DNA from: Streptomyces sp. CNQ-509
GTDB lineage: Bacteria; Actinomycetota; Actinomycetes; Streptomycetales; Streptomycetaceae
Assembly (NCBI RefSeq): GCF_001011035.1
Contig: NZ_CP011492.1
Coordinates: 310,001 to 374,000, forward strand
Direction: 5' to 3'
DNA length: 64,000 bases
Positions 1-8,361 of this stretch are shown here, one piece after another. Both the position numbers and the translations under genes were made by a program. The notes under the pieces were generated by a model. That model saw nothing but the letters and a program-made list of their open reading frames with translations. It was not told the DNA's origin and made no database searches. Each line of letters begins with the position of its first letter. The stretch's first letter is position 1.

Positions 1-796
1 GCACGTACATGCCCAGTGCGGTGGCCCAGAACACCCGCCGCCCGGGCACGCCGGGGGCGACGAACCGGGAGTAGTCGGCCGAGTAGGGCACCCAGCTCAC
101 ACCCCAGCCAACCCCGATCGCGGTCAGGAGCTGGGTGACCGCGGTGAACGTCTCCCCGCCCCCTTCGGCGCTGCCGCCGCCCCAGTGCACGTCCACCTGC
201 GTCAGCGACAGCACCGTCATCACGGCCATCACCGCCACCGTCGCCGGCACCGTCCATTTCTCGAACGTTCGGATGGCGTAGAACCCGAAGACGGCCAGCC
301 CGAGCTGCAGGGCCATGATCACCCCGGCCACCAGGTACTTCAGCCCGTCGCCGCCGTGGACGCCCAGCTTGGCGAGGAGCGTGATCGCCAGGTCCAGGAT
401 CACCCAGGTGTTGACCCCGACCCAGCCCATCGTCAGCACCCCCTGGACCACCCCGGGGATGATCGCCCCGCGCTGTCCGAAGGCCGCCCGACCCAGCACC
501 ATCTGGTTGACTCCGGTGCGGTGCCCCATGAGGTTGAACGCGCCGAACACTGCGCACCCGAGGGCGTTCCCGGCTGCGATGACCACCAGGGTCTCCAGCA
601 GGCTCAGGCCCAGGGATATCCCCAGTGCGCCGAGGACCCAGTTTATGGGTGCCACGTTGGCGCCCACCCAGATCCACCACTGGTCGCGTGCCGAGGAGTC
701 ACGTCCGTGCTCCGGGATCGGCTCCACCCCGTGTACGTCGAACGCGGGCGGCGGCTCCGCCTGGACGGTGGCGTGCGGCGGGCTCTGCGCTGTCAT
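1..796 (-). CDS. NCS1-family nucleobase permease, partial (3' end outside window)
   Basis: The frame is open from an ATG at 796 to the window edge, giving about 265 N-terminal residues. A hydrophilic N-terminus leads into WWIWVGANVAPINWVLGALG and then several membrane segments. The later motif PYSADYSRF is typical of NCS1 carriers, which import cytosine, purines, allantoin or hydantoins by cation symport at the plasma membrane. The substrate cannot be read from the sequence. The gene diverges from a PucR-type regulator at 919, a common pairing for purine or hydantoin catabolism, so regulation by that protein is likely. The family call is firm; the substrate is unknown. Confidence 0.85.
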   Translation of the reverse strand, partial: MTAQSPPHATVQAEPPPAFDVHGVEPIPEHGRDSSARDQWWIWVGANVAPINWVLGALGISLGLSLLETLVVIAAGNALGCAVFGAFNLMGHRTGVNQMVLGRAAFGQRGAIIPGVVQGVLTMGWVGVNTWVILDLAITLLAKLGVHGGDGLKYLVAGVIMALQLGLAVFGFYAIRTFEKWTVPATVAVMAVMTVLSLTQVDVHWGGGSAEGGGETFTAVTQLLTAIGVGWGVSWVPYSADYSRFVAPGVPGRRVFWATALGMYV

Positions 797-918
797 GCTG
801 ACCTCCGGGGCGTGGCTCATGTGCAGTGACCAGGCCCACACCCAACACCCGGCGCCCCTGTGGTCCCCAGTGGCGAGACATCCCCTTTGGGTGGCTTGGG
901 GGTGGGAGAATACCCACC
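797..918. promoter_or_regulatory. Divergent control region between permease and PucR regulator
   Basis: This 122-bp gap separates two divergent starts and must hold both promoters. I see no clean inverted repeat or strong -10/-35 pair in it. Its regulatory role is inferred from position only. Confidence 0.4.
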
Positions 919-2493
919 GTGCTCACCATCAGCGCCCTCGCCGCTCTGCCTCGACTGGGGCTGGCCGTCCTCGTTCCCGGCCCGCCCGGCGTCCTCGACG
1001 CCGAGATCGCCTGGCTCCACAACACGGAACTGCCCGACCCGTCCGGCTACGTCGGGCGCACCGAGCTCGTCCTCACCAACGGGCTGTGGCTGCCGACGAC
1101 CCCACCGGACGAGTTCGTGGACCACTGCCTCGCCGCCGGCGCCGCCGGCATCGTCTTCGGCCTGCGCGACGCCACCCCCCACACCCCGGCCGCGCTGACC
1201 GACGCCTGCCGTGCGGCTGGCCTGCCCCTGCTTCAACTGCCCATCGACGTCCCGTTCACCGCCGTCACCCAGGCCGCCTCCGACATCCGCGCCACGGAGC
1301 AGCAGACGCCCCTCGCCGTGACCCTCCGCCGCGGCACCGCGTTCACCGACGCCCTCTCCGCCGGCGCGGGGGCCGAGGGCGTCCTGCGCGTTCTGCGCCG
1401 CGAGTTCGATCTGCCGCTAGCCGTCGTCGACCGCACCGGCGCCGTCCTCGCCCACAGCGCGGACGCGGCCCCGGGCGCCGACGACGCGCACATCGCCGCC
1501 ACCGCCCTCACGCGCACTCCGCCGCCCATGGAGCTGGCCATCGCGGACGGTGCCACCGCCACCCTGCTGCCCGTCGGCGCCCTCGGCCACCCGGAGGCCG
1601 CGCTGCTCTGCCTGCGCCCCGCCGCCGGCCTCACCGAGCCCCAGCAGCAGGCCCTCAGCCAGGCGGCCCATTACCTGGCCATGGAGATCGCCCGCCGACA
1701 GGCCGTCCGGGCCAGCGAGGAGCGCTTCGCCAGCGAACTGGTCGATATGGTCGTCTCCGGCGTGGAGTCCCCCGTCACCCTCACCCGTCGCCTCGTCGCG
1801 TTCGGCATCGACCCCGCCCAGCCTCTGGCCGCGCTGGCCGTCACGAGCCGGGCCGGCGTCCCCGTGACGGACCTCGCCGCCGCCACCCGCACCACACTCC
1901 AGGACCAGGGAATCCCCGCCGTGGTCGCCGCCGGTCATGCCGATGTCGTCGCCGTCTGCACCTGGCGCCGACCCGCAGAGGCCCTGCCTGCCTGGTGCCG
2001 CCAGGTCACCGGCGCCGACCTCGCCCGGGAGCGCCGGCCGCCCCTCCTCCCCGACGGCAGCGTCGTCGGCGTCGGTGGGCCGGTCACCAGCCCCGGTCAC
2101 CTGCGCACCGCCGTGCTCGAAGCCCGCCGCGCGAGCGCCGTCCTCGCGCAGACCAGCCGCCATCTCACCGTCGCCCGCCTGACCGACCTCCCGACGTACC
2201 ACACGCTTCTCAGCCGGGCCGACCCCCAGACCCTCCACCAGCTCACCGCCGTCCTCGGCGCCCTCCGCGACTACGACGCCGCACACGAAGGCCGGCTCGA
2301 AAACACCCTGCGCACGTTCCTGGAGCATCAGGCCAGCCCTTCTGCCGCGGCCCGGGTGATGCACCTGCACATCAACTCCCTCTACAAACGGCTTGCCCGC
2401 ATCACCGAGCTGACCGGCCGCGACACCGCCACCCTTACCGGACGCCTGGATCTCCTGCTGGCCCTCGAAGCCGATGCCCTCACCGCCCCGTGA
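919..2493 (+). CDS. PucR-family transcriptional regulator
   Basis: A 524-residue protein if started at the GTG at 919, where the family N-terminus (VLTISALAALPRLGL) begins; the open frame extends 31 codons upstream without family similarity. Residues 1–120 look like the PucR ligand-sensing domain, and the middle resembles the GGDEF-like region of the family. The C-terminus carries a PucR-type helix-turn-helix (HLHINSLYKRLARITELTG). Such proteins activate purine or other nitrogen-compound catabolic genes in response to a small ligand. The divergent NCS1 permease is the obvious target. The ligand is not deducible. Confidence 0.88.
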   Translation: MLTISALAALPRLGLAVLVPGPPGVLDAEIAWLHNTELPDPSGYVGRTELVLTNGLWLPTTPPDEFVDHCLAAGAAGIVFGLRDATPHTPAALTDACRAAGLPLLQLPIDVPFTAVTQAASDIRATEQQTPLAVTLRRGTAFTDALSAGAGAEGVLRVLRREFDLPLAVVDRTGAVLAHSADAAPGADDAHIAATALTRTPPPMELAIADGATATLLPVGALGHPEAALLCLRPAAGLTEPQQQALSQAAHYLAMEIARRQAVRASEERFASELVDMVVSGVESPVTLTRRLVAFGIDPAQPLAALAVTSRAGVPVTDLAAATRTTLQDQGIPAVVAAGHADVVAVCTWRRPAEALPAWCRQVTGADLARERRPPLLPDGSVVGVGGPVTSPGHLRTAVLEARRASAVLAQTSRHLTVARLTDLPTYHTLLSRADPQTLHQLTAVLGALRDYDAAHEGRLENTLRTFLEHQASPSAAARVMHLHINSLYKRLARITELTGRDTATLTGRLDLLLALEADALTAP

Positions 2494-2515
2494 CCGCCCG
2501 AATGGCCGGCTAGCT

Positions 2516-2863
2516 GTTCTGTCTCGGGAGGTTGTGGACGGTGAGCCAGGTCTCGGCTGAGGGATCTTGATGAGGTAAGGGCCTTCCGGTTCGGTGTGGA
2601 TTGCGACGTCGACACCAACAGAAAGGCCCTCGTGCCACACCGTAATGCACCCCTTGAGAGAGACCGGCCGGCTGCGTCTGGCCCGCTGCGTGATCGAGGA
2701 CGGCTGGACCCTGCGCCGGGCTGCCGAACGCTTCCAGGTCTCGCCGACCACCGCCCAGCGCTGGGCCAGCCGATACCAACTGTGTGGCGAGGCGGGCATG
2801 GCCGACCGCCCCAGCCGCCCCCGCACCAGCCCGCGCCGCACTCCCACCCGCACCGAGCGACGC
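2516..2863 (+). mobile_element. IS481-family insertion sequence remnant (5' part only)
   Basis: A non-coding lead of about 115 bp is followed by the start of a transposase reading frame that stops matching after about 75 codons. The rest of the transposase and the right end are missing; the sequence continues as unrelated degraded DNA. The exact left boundary is a guess, because no target duplication can be checked. Confidence 0.6.
2632..2863 (+). pseudogene. IS481-type transposase, N-terminal fragment, frameshifted
   Basis: A GTG at 2632 begins VPHRNAPL. The similarity then jumps to another frame near 2650 (ETGRLRLARC), so a small indel has broken the gene. The remaining part shows the N-terminal helix-turn-helix of IS481 transposases (RRAAERFQVSPTTAQRWASR) and the basic SRPRTSPRRTPTRTERR linker. 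The DDE catalytic domain is absent, so it cannot transpose. This is a dead fragment marking an old insertion next to the PucR gene. Confidence 0.7.
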
Positions 2864-3579
2864 GGCCTATGCATTCACCTGCTCAGCGTTGAGACCGCCG
2901 GGTCCCGACGCCGGACGGAGGGGTACGTGCACGCGTCGCCCGGGTCCGCGCGGCGATACCACGGTCCGGAACACCCGCTGCAGCGCGGCCAGGTGGGCGT
3001 AAAGCGGAGGGGGCCGTTCGCAGAGTGGGCAGTTCCTCGCAGGGGTTTGCACATGCGTAGCTCGACAGCCGCCAGGGCCGGGGGTCTTCCGGCGGGGCTG
3101 CTTATACCTGCTCAGTGCTCCACGGCCTCTGCTACGGCCTCGGCACCGGACTCACCGGCCTGATCTTCTGGTGGATCCAGCAGATGCTGTAACCCGCACC
3201 GTCGCGCCGTGCGGCGCCGATGCTGGTAGTTCCGGCTATCAGAAGTTGCGCAATGCGGTGCTGTGCTACCGCCCGATGTCAGTCGTGACGGGCGAGCTTG
3301 ATCGCGGAGACGAGCAGGATCACGGCCAGCAGCGGAATCAGCACCAGGTTCGGGAACATCCCCAGACTGCCGTCGCGGCTGTAGCGGGCGAAGGCCACCA
3401 GCAGGGTCGGCAGGGAGACCAGCACGCGGCCTTCGAGACGCACGCTGTGTCGCCGGTGCACGCGGAGGTCACCGAACGCCTCCGCGAACTCTGCTCGCGG
3501 AGACGGAGGCGTACCGGCTCGGCCTGGTCGCCGGGAAGGGGCTCCCCGCGGCGCCTTGAGGCAACGCGCGTCCCGACGG
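2864..3579. other. Degraded region without an intact gene
   Basis: About 700 bp between the IS remnant and the TetR gene. Fragments only: a 61-codon minus frame (2867–3052) with a CPLC motif; a hydrophobic plus-strand tail ending at 3192 (GLGTGLTGLIFWWIQQML) that looks like the end of a small membrane protein; a 60-codon minus frame (3279–3461) with one membrane segment; and a plus-strand tail ending near 3558 (TEAYRLGLVAGKGLPAAP). None has a convincing start and ribosome site. I read this as gene debris. Confidence 0.5.
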
Positions 3580-4272
3580 TCAGGCGCCGCAGGCCCCGTT
3601 TCCGCCGAGGCTGATCATGGCGCGGTACAGCTGCTCCTCGGTGAGCGGCGGCGCCGGTAGCGGGTGGGCGCGGTCGGTTCGGAAGCCGTCGAGCAGAAGG
3701 TAAAGGTGGCGGCGCCAGGCGTCCGGGGCGATGGCGTGGGTGGCCTCGGTGACGCGGCTGTGCGACCAGATGACGAAGGCAAGGTCCTCGGGGGTGAGGT
3801 CGGGGCGCAGGCTGCCCTGCTCCTGCGCACGCTCGACGATGTGTACACCGAGTTCGCGGATGCGGGTCTGGGCGCCCGCCAGGCAGGCGCTCTCCGGCAA
3901 CCGTATGGAGGCCAGGTCGTTGAACCCCCGGTCCTGTGACTGGAGTTCGCACATGGTTTCCAGGAAGTGGCACAGCCCCGCCCAGGCGTCATCCATGGTG
4001 ACGGCCTTCTCGGCGGCCTCCCGCCAGACGGCCAGCTTCTCGGCGAAGGTCGCCTGCACCAGGTCCAGTCGGGTGGGGAAGTGCCGGTACAGCGTGCCGA
4101 TGGCCACCCCGGCCCGCTTGGCCACCTGCTCCAGGGGTGCCTCCATGCCCTGCTCGGCGAAGCAGGAGCGGGCCGCGGTGAGCAGGGCCTCGCGATTGCG
4201 CTGCGCGTCGCGCCGCAGGGGGCGGACAGGGGCCGGGTTCCCGGCGGAGGCGGACGGACGGTCGATGGCCAT
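3580..4272 (-). CDS. TetR/AcrR-family transcriptional repressor
   Basis: A 230-residue protein. After a basic lead, residues 25–75 form the TetR DNA-binding domain (LLTAARSCFAEQGMEAPLEQ, then AGVAIGTLYRHFPTRLDLVQ). The remainder is the variable ligand domain. I chose the ATG at 4272: a TAGCCT hexamer lies 7 nt before it, like other apparent leaderless starts in this window. The upstream ATG at 4299 sits inside a 12-bp palindrome that is better explained as operator. The gene diverges from an SDR gene at 4422, its likely target. The inducer is unknown. Confidence 0.88.
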   Translation of the reverse strand: MAIDRPSASAGNPAPVRPLRRDAQRNREALLTAARSCFAEQGMEAPLEQVAKRAGVAIGTLYRHFPTRLDLVQATFAEKLAVWREAAEKAVTMDDAWAGLCHFLETMCELQSQDRGFNDLASIRLPESACLAGAQTRIRELGVHIVERAQEQGSLRPDLTPEDLAFVIWSHSRVTEATHAIAPDAWRRHLYLLLDGFRTDRAHPLPAPPLTEEQLYRAMISLGGNGACGA

Positions 4273-4279
4273 GTCACTC

Positions 4280-4285
4280 AGGCTA
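4280..4285 (-). promoter_or_regulatory. Candidate -10 box for the TetR gene
   Basis: TAGCCT on the minus strand, 7 nt before the ATG at 4272 and without an intervening Shine-Dalgarno sequence. This suggests a leaderless transcript. Confidence 0.45.
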
Positions 4286-4292
4286 CCAACCG

Positions 4293-4304
4293 GAGGCATG
4301 CCTC
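4293..4304. promoter_or_regulatory. 12-bp perfect palindrome, candidate TetR operator
   Basis: GAGGCATGCCTC is a perfect dyad just upstream of the TetR start and about 12 bp from a TACGAT (4316–4321) that could be the -10 of the divergent SDR gene. A TetR dimer bound here could block both promoters. Position and symmetry are seen; binding is inferred. Confidence 0.5.
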
Positions 4305-4421
4305 ATATTCTCTGCTACGATCCAAAAACATGAGGCTGCCCTCGACTTTCAGCCCTGACCGCTGTCGTGGCGGGAGGTGCGCCTCATCCATTCAGCCCGT
4401 CCGACCACAGGAGCACCAGCC

Positions 4422-5093
4422 ATGCCCGTCCTCGCCGTCATCGGGGCAGGCCCCGGCCTGGGCCTGTCCATCGCCCGCCGCTTCGGAAGGGAGGGTTTCC
4501 AGGTCGCCCTGGTCTCCCGGACCCAGGACAAGCTCGACGCGCTCGCCGCACAGCTCGCCGATGAGGGCATCGAGGCCGCGGGCTTCGCCGCGGACGTGAC
4601 GCGTCCCGACTCGCTGCAGTCCGCGCTCGCCGCGGTCGCCGACCGGTTCGGGGCCGTCGACCTACTGGAGTACTCACCCGCCGACCCCACGTTCGCCGGC
4701 GCCGCCGCCGTCGACGCCACGGCGCAGGACCTCCACAAGCAGCTCGACTACTACCTGTACGGAGCGGTTGCCGCGGTCCGTCAGGTGCTGCCCGCCATGC
4801 TCGAACGCGGCAGTGGCACGCTGCTGTTCACCACGGGCGCCTCCTCGGTCCGGCCGCTGGGCGGCGCGTTCGGCAGCGTCGGCGTCGCGGCGGCGGCCCT
4901 GCGCAACTACGCCATGGCCCTGGGCGTCGACCTCGCCGAGAGCGGGGTGCACGCCGCGCACGTGGCGATCGGGGTGTTCATCGGCAGCGGTCCCGGCACC
5001 GAGCCCGAGACCATCGCCGAGCACTACTGGGACGCCTACACCAAGCGCGACCAGGCCGAGATCGTCCACACCGTCCCCGGCGGCATCTGGTGA
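4422..5093 (+). CDS. SDR-family NAD(P)-binding protein lacking the YxxxK motif
   Basis: A 223-residue short-chain dehydrogenase-like protein. AGGAG at 4409–4413 fixes the ATG at 4422. The nucleotide-binding loop reads IGAGPGLGLSIA, followed by a typical Rossmann pattern. At the usual active site the sequence is TTGASSVRPLGGAFGSVGVA, so the catalytic Tyr/Lys pair is absent. It may be an atypical reductase or a non-catalytic binder. It overlaps the next gene by 4 bp (GTGA), so the two were co-translated, and it is probably repressed by the divergent TetR protein. Confidence 0.85.
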   Translation: MPVLAVIGAGPGLGLSIARRFGREGFQVALVSRTQDKLDALAAQLADEGIEAAGFAADVTRPDSLQSALAAVADRFGAVDLLEYSPADPTFAGAAAVDATAQDLHKQLDYYLYGAVAAVRQVLPAMLERGSGTLLFTTGASSVRPLGGAFGSVGVAAAALRNYAMALGVDLAESGVHAAHVAIGVFIGSGPGTEPETIAEHYWDAYTKRDQAEIVHTVPGGIW

Positions 5094-5500
5094 GCACCTC
5101 CGGCACGCCCGCGGCAACCACGGCCAGGCCACCCATGGTGAAGTTCTTCCGAGCCGCCAACAAGGTCGTACGGCCGCTGCTCGCCTCCCGCTTCCACAAG
5201 CCGCTGAGCGAGCGCCTGATGCTGCTCACGTACAAGGGCCACAGGACGGGCCGCGAATTCACGGACCCCATCGGCTACTTCGACTGGGATCCCGGCACGG
5301 TGCTCGCCATGTCCTCCCAGCTCGGCTGGATCCCCAGCATGCGCCAAGGGTCCGCCGTCCGGCTGCGCATCCGGGGCCAGGACCACGGCGCCGTCCCGAC
5401 GGTCGTCGAGGACCCTGAAAAAGTCGCCGCCCTGCTGGGGGGGGTTCGGCCGGCGCAAAGGGCTCAAGGCCGCCAAGGGGCTGATGCTCGGGTCCCGCCG
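5090..5500 (+). pseudogene. F420/deazaflavin-dependent nitroreductase-like gene, frameshifted and truncated
   Basis: A GTG at 5090 overlaps the upstream stop. The first 115 codons resemble the Ddn/DUF385 family (KPLSERLMLLTYKGHRTGRE, then GSAVRLRIRGQ). These enzymes bind F420 in a split-barrel fold. A run of eight G (5437–5444) throws the frame; removing one G restores GFGRRKGLKAAKGLMLG. Even then similarity ends near 5495, where low-complexity GC-rich sequence begins. The C-terminal third is therefore lost as well, and this is unlikely to be only a sequencing slip. Confidence 0.65.
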
Positions 5501-5832
5501 CCGGCGGCGGGTGCGTGGAGGGGGGCGCGGACCGGCGCACCGAGGGGTGCGCGGACCCGGTGCGCGGACCCGGTGCGCCGACGGGTGCAGACGGCCCGCG
5601 GGGAGGGCCGGTTGCACCGCAGGTCAGACCGGCTATGCAAGCGGTCCCGCGTCGCCGACACCTCTCATTCGACAGTAGTTAGAGGTCTGGATCTCTGATG
5701 GGCCCCGGGGCTGGGGCAGGACGTGTGTGGTCCGGTCGGTGCCGTGGTGACCCCTACGACACCTCCGACCATGCGAGGTCTTTGAAAAGACCGGTGGCGC
5801 TGAGTGCCGGCCGGTCCTCGCACGTTCTGCTC
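5501..5832. other. Gene-free stretch with short tandem duplication
   Basis: No frame here has coding features I trust. Around 5545–5580 a 13-bp unit (GCGCGGACCCGGT) is repeated head to tail. The rest, up to the degraded end of the next minus-strand gene, shows nothing recognisable. Confidence 0.4.
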
Positions 5833-6243
5833 TCACGGCCCCGCCGGGTTCGAGATCCTCGACGGACGAGCTGCCGCACGGTGACGCCTTCTTCCTCGCG
5901 AGCCTTGAGCTCTGGACACGGCGTGCGCCCGTGCGGTCTGGCCCAGATCGGCAGTCTCCCGGACAAAGTGGTCGTCCAGCCGTGTGTACATCTCCAGGAT
6001 CCTTTCCAGATCCTGTCCAGACGCGTCGTTTCGGAACTCGTTGCCGCAGGCCAGGGACACACGGGCAACGTCGGCCAGCGCCCAGGGCACGTACTTGAAG
6101 GTACTCCGGCTCTTCCGCCACGCACCCAGGCTGTACGTCGCCCATACCAGCGCGATGAGCGGCATGAGTGCACATGGTCGATGGCGACGGATCCTCGCCA
6201 CGTACTCCTGATCGCTGATCATCTGCCTGACTTCCCATGCCAT
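5833..6243 (-). CDS. Hypothetical protein, C-terminus probably degraded
   Basis: A 136-codon frame. Roughly the first 100 residues look like real protein: a hydrophobic helix with ALMPLIALVWATYSLGAW, then KYVPWALADVARVSLACGN and a conserved-looking EMYTRLDDHFVRETADL. The last 35 residues turn Arg-rich and low in complexity. A plausible continuation (SSSVEDLEPGGAV) is in another frame, so an indel near 5900 has probably scrambled the tail. The true start may be the Met at 6222. I do not recognise a function; neighbours on both sides are also damaged. Confidence 0.4.
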   Translation of the reverse strand: MAWEVRQMISDQEYVARIRRHRPCALMPLIALVWATYSLGAWRKSRSTFKYVPWALADVARVSLACGNEFRNDASGQDLERILEMYTRLDDHFVRETADLGQTARAHAVSRAQGSRGRRRHRAAARPSRISNPAGP

Positions 6244-6504
6244 ACGGCAGGGATCTCGCCAGCACGTGCAGGCTGTCGCCTCTATTACGACGGGCCATCA
6301 CCACACGAGGCGACGGGGCTCTACCACGATGGCCCGCCCTGGCGGATACGTCGCTGACGCCGAAAAGACGCCGCGTACGTGACGCCCGACGACGCCCCGT
6401 GAAGGATCCCGGTCCGGGAGAACCCGCTCACCTCCTGAAAACTGCTGCCGCTGGGGCGGAGGGTCCTGCCACCATCAGACAAGACCTGAACCAGGCGAGG
6501 AACG

Positions 6505-7275
6505 ATGGCCAAGTTCCGATTCGGCTCGAGCGACTACACCGTCAACATCCGCACGCAGCACAACGCCAGCCTCCTGCAGGGATGGGACGTACACCGCCTC
6601 GTCCTGGGCTTCGAGGTGACAGCCCACGACAAATACACCGAAGACGCGCCGTTCCTCGTCTCCGGCAACCTCTGGACGTCCGGCCTGCCCGGTCCCGCGA
6701 GTTGGGTTGGAGTCCTGCACGCTCCGGGTCCCATCGGCCTGAAGCCGTTCACGACGACGCTGACGCTCGAGACCAGCGTGACGGACCAACAATTGCGCGG
6801 TCTGGAGAAGATCCGGGCGGGAGCCGACCTGACCCTGCGCGCCGACCTGACCCTGACCGTCCTCGCAGAGACACGACACTGGCCCGTCGCCTCCGACAAC
6901 GAGAACATCCGCATCCCGCACGGGGCCTGGAGCAACCAACTCGCCCAGGTCGACGCCGGCGCCTTCGTCGACGTCCTCGTCCCGATCACCACCGTGGAGG
7001 CCCGTGCGACCGCGGCACGCCGCATCCGTGAGGCGAAGTGCGGACGACATGCACGAAGTCACGAAAGAGTTCGCTCAGACGGCGCCGCGGGCACCGGGGG
7101 CCCGCCGCCCGCCACCCGGCGGCCGGCTGCCAGGGCGACGGCAGGCTGGACGACCGCCAGGACCACGCAGAGACCGGCCATGACGGACCACATCGCGGCA
7201 ACCCCGGCGCGCTCAAGGAGCTGGGTGCCGAGCAGCGGTGCCGCGACTCCGGCGATGCCCCAGCCGGTGCCGTAG
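6505..7275 (+). CDS. Hypothetical protein, 3' end replaced by foreign frame
   Basis: An ATG at 6505 (MAKFRFGSSDYTV) opens a frame whose first 178 residues look genuine, with regular beta-rich alternation, an LRADLTLTV segment, a VDVLVPITTVEARATAARRI stretch and normal codon bias. After about 7035 the residues become Arg/Ala/Thr-rich and the frame runs antisense into the end of the MFS gene (7059–8288). The original C-terminus has probably been lost in a deletion or insertion that brought the MFS/CGNR pair next to it. Function is unknown; the ancestral protein was probably longer. Confidence 0.45.
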   Translation: MAKFRFGSSDYTVNIRTQHNASLLQGWDVHRLVLGFEVTAHDKYTEDAPFLVSGNLWTSGLPGPASWVGVLHAPGPIGLKPFTTTLTLETSVTDQQLRGLEKIRAGADLTLRADLTLTVLAETRHWPVASDNENIRIPHGAWSNQLAQVDAGAFVDVLVPITTVEARATAARRIREAKCGRHARSHERVRSDGAAGTGGPPPATRRPAARATAGWTTARTTQRPAMTDHIAATPARSRSWVPSSGAATPAMPQPVP

Positions 7276-8288
7276 ACGGCGAGGTAGCGGCCGGTGCCGC
7301 GGGGCGGTGCCAGGTCCGCGACGACGGCGAGGGCCCGGCCGACCAGAAGCAGGTCCCCCAGACTCCACACGACGGTCGCGATGACGTGGGCACTGAGGCT
7401 GTCGGCCACGGCGTACCCGGTCAGGCCGGCCGCCAGCAGGAGACCGCCGATTGCGAAGGCCGGGGGCGCGGACCGGGCTGACAACCACTCCAGGCGCAGC
7501 AACGGTTGGCCGGCGACGACGGTGAGCGCCGAGACCGCGAGCAGCAGCCCGGCGTCGGCCGGCTCCAGACCCCGTTCGGCCAGGGCGAGGGGCAGTGTGA
7601 CCGCGATCTGCAGGTAGACCACGGCGAACAGCGTGCCGGTGAAGAGCATCGCGAGGAGTATGCGGTCACGCCACGGCGCGACGTTCGCGGCGCCGTCCCC
7701 TTGCCCGCGCGCTCGCGGCCGGTCGGCGGGCAGGGCGATCCGGACGACCAGTGCACACAGCAGGCAGGTGACGGCATCGGCGACGAACAGCCACCGCAGA
7801 TCCCACCGGCCGAGCCCTGCCGCGATCCCTCCGGCGGCCAGCCCGGCCACCGCGAGAGCAGCGTTGAGCAGGCTGTACGCACGTACCCGCGCAGCCTCCC
7901 CGACGGTGTCGGCGATCATTGCCTGGCTCGGCGGCTCGTACAGCTCGAAGACCAGCCCGAGCAGCAGCGTGAACCCCACCACGGCCGCCAGGCTCGGCGC
8001 GACGGCGATCCCGGCCTGCGCCACGGCGCAGCCGCCCAGGCCGGCGACCATCGTCGGGCGCCGCCCGAACCGGTCGGCCAGCCGGCCACCGGCCAGGCGC
8101 GAAGGAATCGTGGCGAGCCCGAAGACGCCGACCACCAGCCCCGCGGTCGCAGGAGCAGCGTCGTACCGCGCTGTGATCAGCACGGCGAGGAACGGCAGCG
8201 AGAACGCCCCGAGCCGGTTCACCGCACGGGCGGCGATGAGCACCCAGACGGTACGCGGCAAGCGGTGCCCGCCGGACAGACCACCCAC
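7059..8288 (-). CDS. MFS transporter (drug-efflux type)
   Basis: A 409-residue polytopic membrane protein with about twelve hydrophobic segments. The MFS motif A between helices 2 and 3 is clear (GGRLADRFGRRP), and the second half repeats the six-helix pattern. Start is a GTG at 8288 with only a weak purine-rich sequence before it. It is divergent from a CGNR zinc-finger regulator, a frequent arrangement for efflux pumps, and an 8-bp inverted repeat lies between them. The substrate is unknown. Its 3' end lies against the truncated gene from 6505. Confidence 0.88.
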   Translation of the reverse strand: MGGLSGGHRLPRTVWVLIAARAVNRLGAFSLPFLAVLITARYDAAPATAGLVVGVFGLATIPSRLAGGRLADRFGRRPTMVAGLGGCAVAQAGIAVAPSLAAVVGFTLLLGLVFELYEPPSQAMIADTVGEAARVRAYSLLNAALAVAGLAAGGIAAGLGRWDLRWLFVADAVTCLLCALVVRIALPADRPRARGQGDGAANVAPWRDRILLAMLFTGTLFAVVYLQIAVTLPLALAERGLEPADAGLLLAVSALTVVAGQPLLRLEWLSARSAPPAFAIGGLLLAAGLTGYAVADSLSAHVIATVVWSLGDLLLVGRALAVVADLAPPRGTGRYLAVYGTGWGIAGVAAPLLGTQLLERAGVAAMWSVMAGLCVVLAVVQPAVALAAGRRVAGGGPPVPAAPSERTLS

Positions 8289-8301
8289 GACCCACCGCCC
8301 G

Positions 8302-8329
8302 TCACTGACAAATCAGGTAACGTCAGTGA
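8302..8329. promoter_or_regulatory. Inverted repeat between MFS and CGNR genes, candidate operator
   Basis: TCACTGAC (8302–8309) and GTCAGTGA (8322–8329) form perfect 8-bp arms around a 12-bp spacer, between the divergent MFS and CGNR starts. This is a good candidate binding site for the CGNR protein controlling both genes. Symmetry is seen; binding is inferred. Confidence 0.5.
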
Positions 8330-8361
8330 TGACGCTAGACCTCGAAGGAGTGACCGGTCAA

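Noticed and set aside
315..2513. A 732-codon plus-strand frame across the permease and PucR genes
   Set aside because: Arg/Pro-rich shadow frame. The permease on the minus strand and PucR in another plus frame have clear motifs.
5530..5590. Short GC-rich direct repeats considered as a CRISPR or VNTR array
   Set aside because: Only two units of 13 bp without spacers. A simple local duplication.
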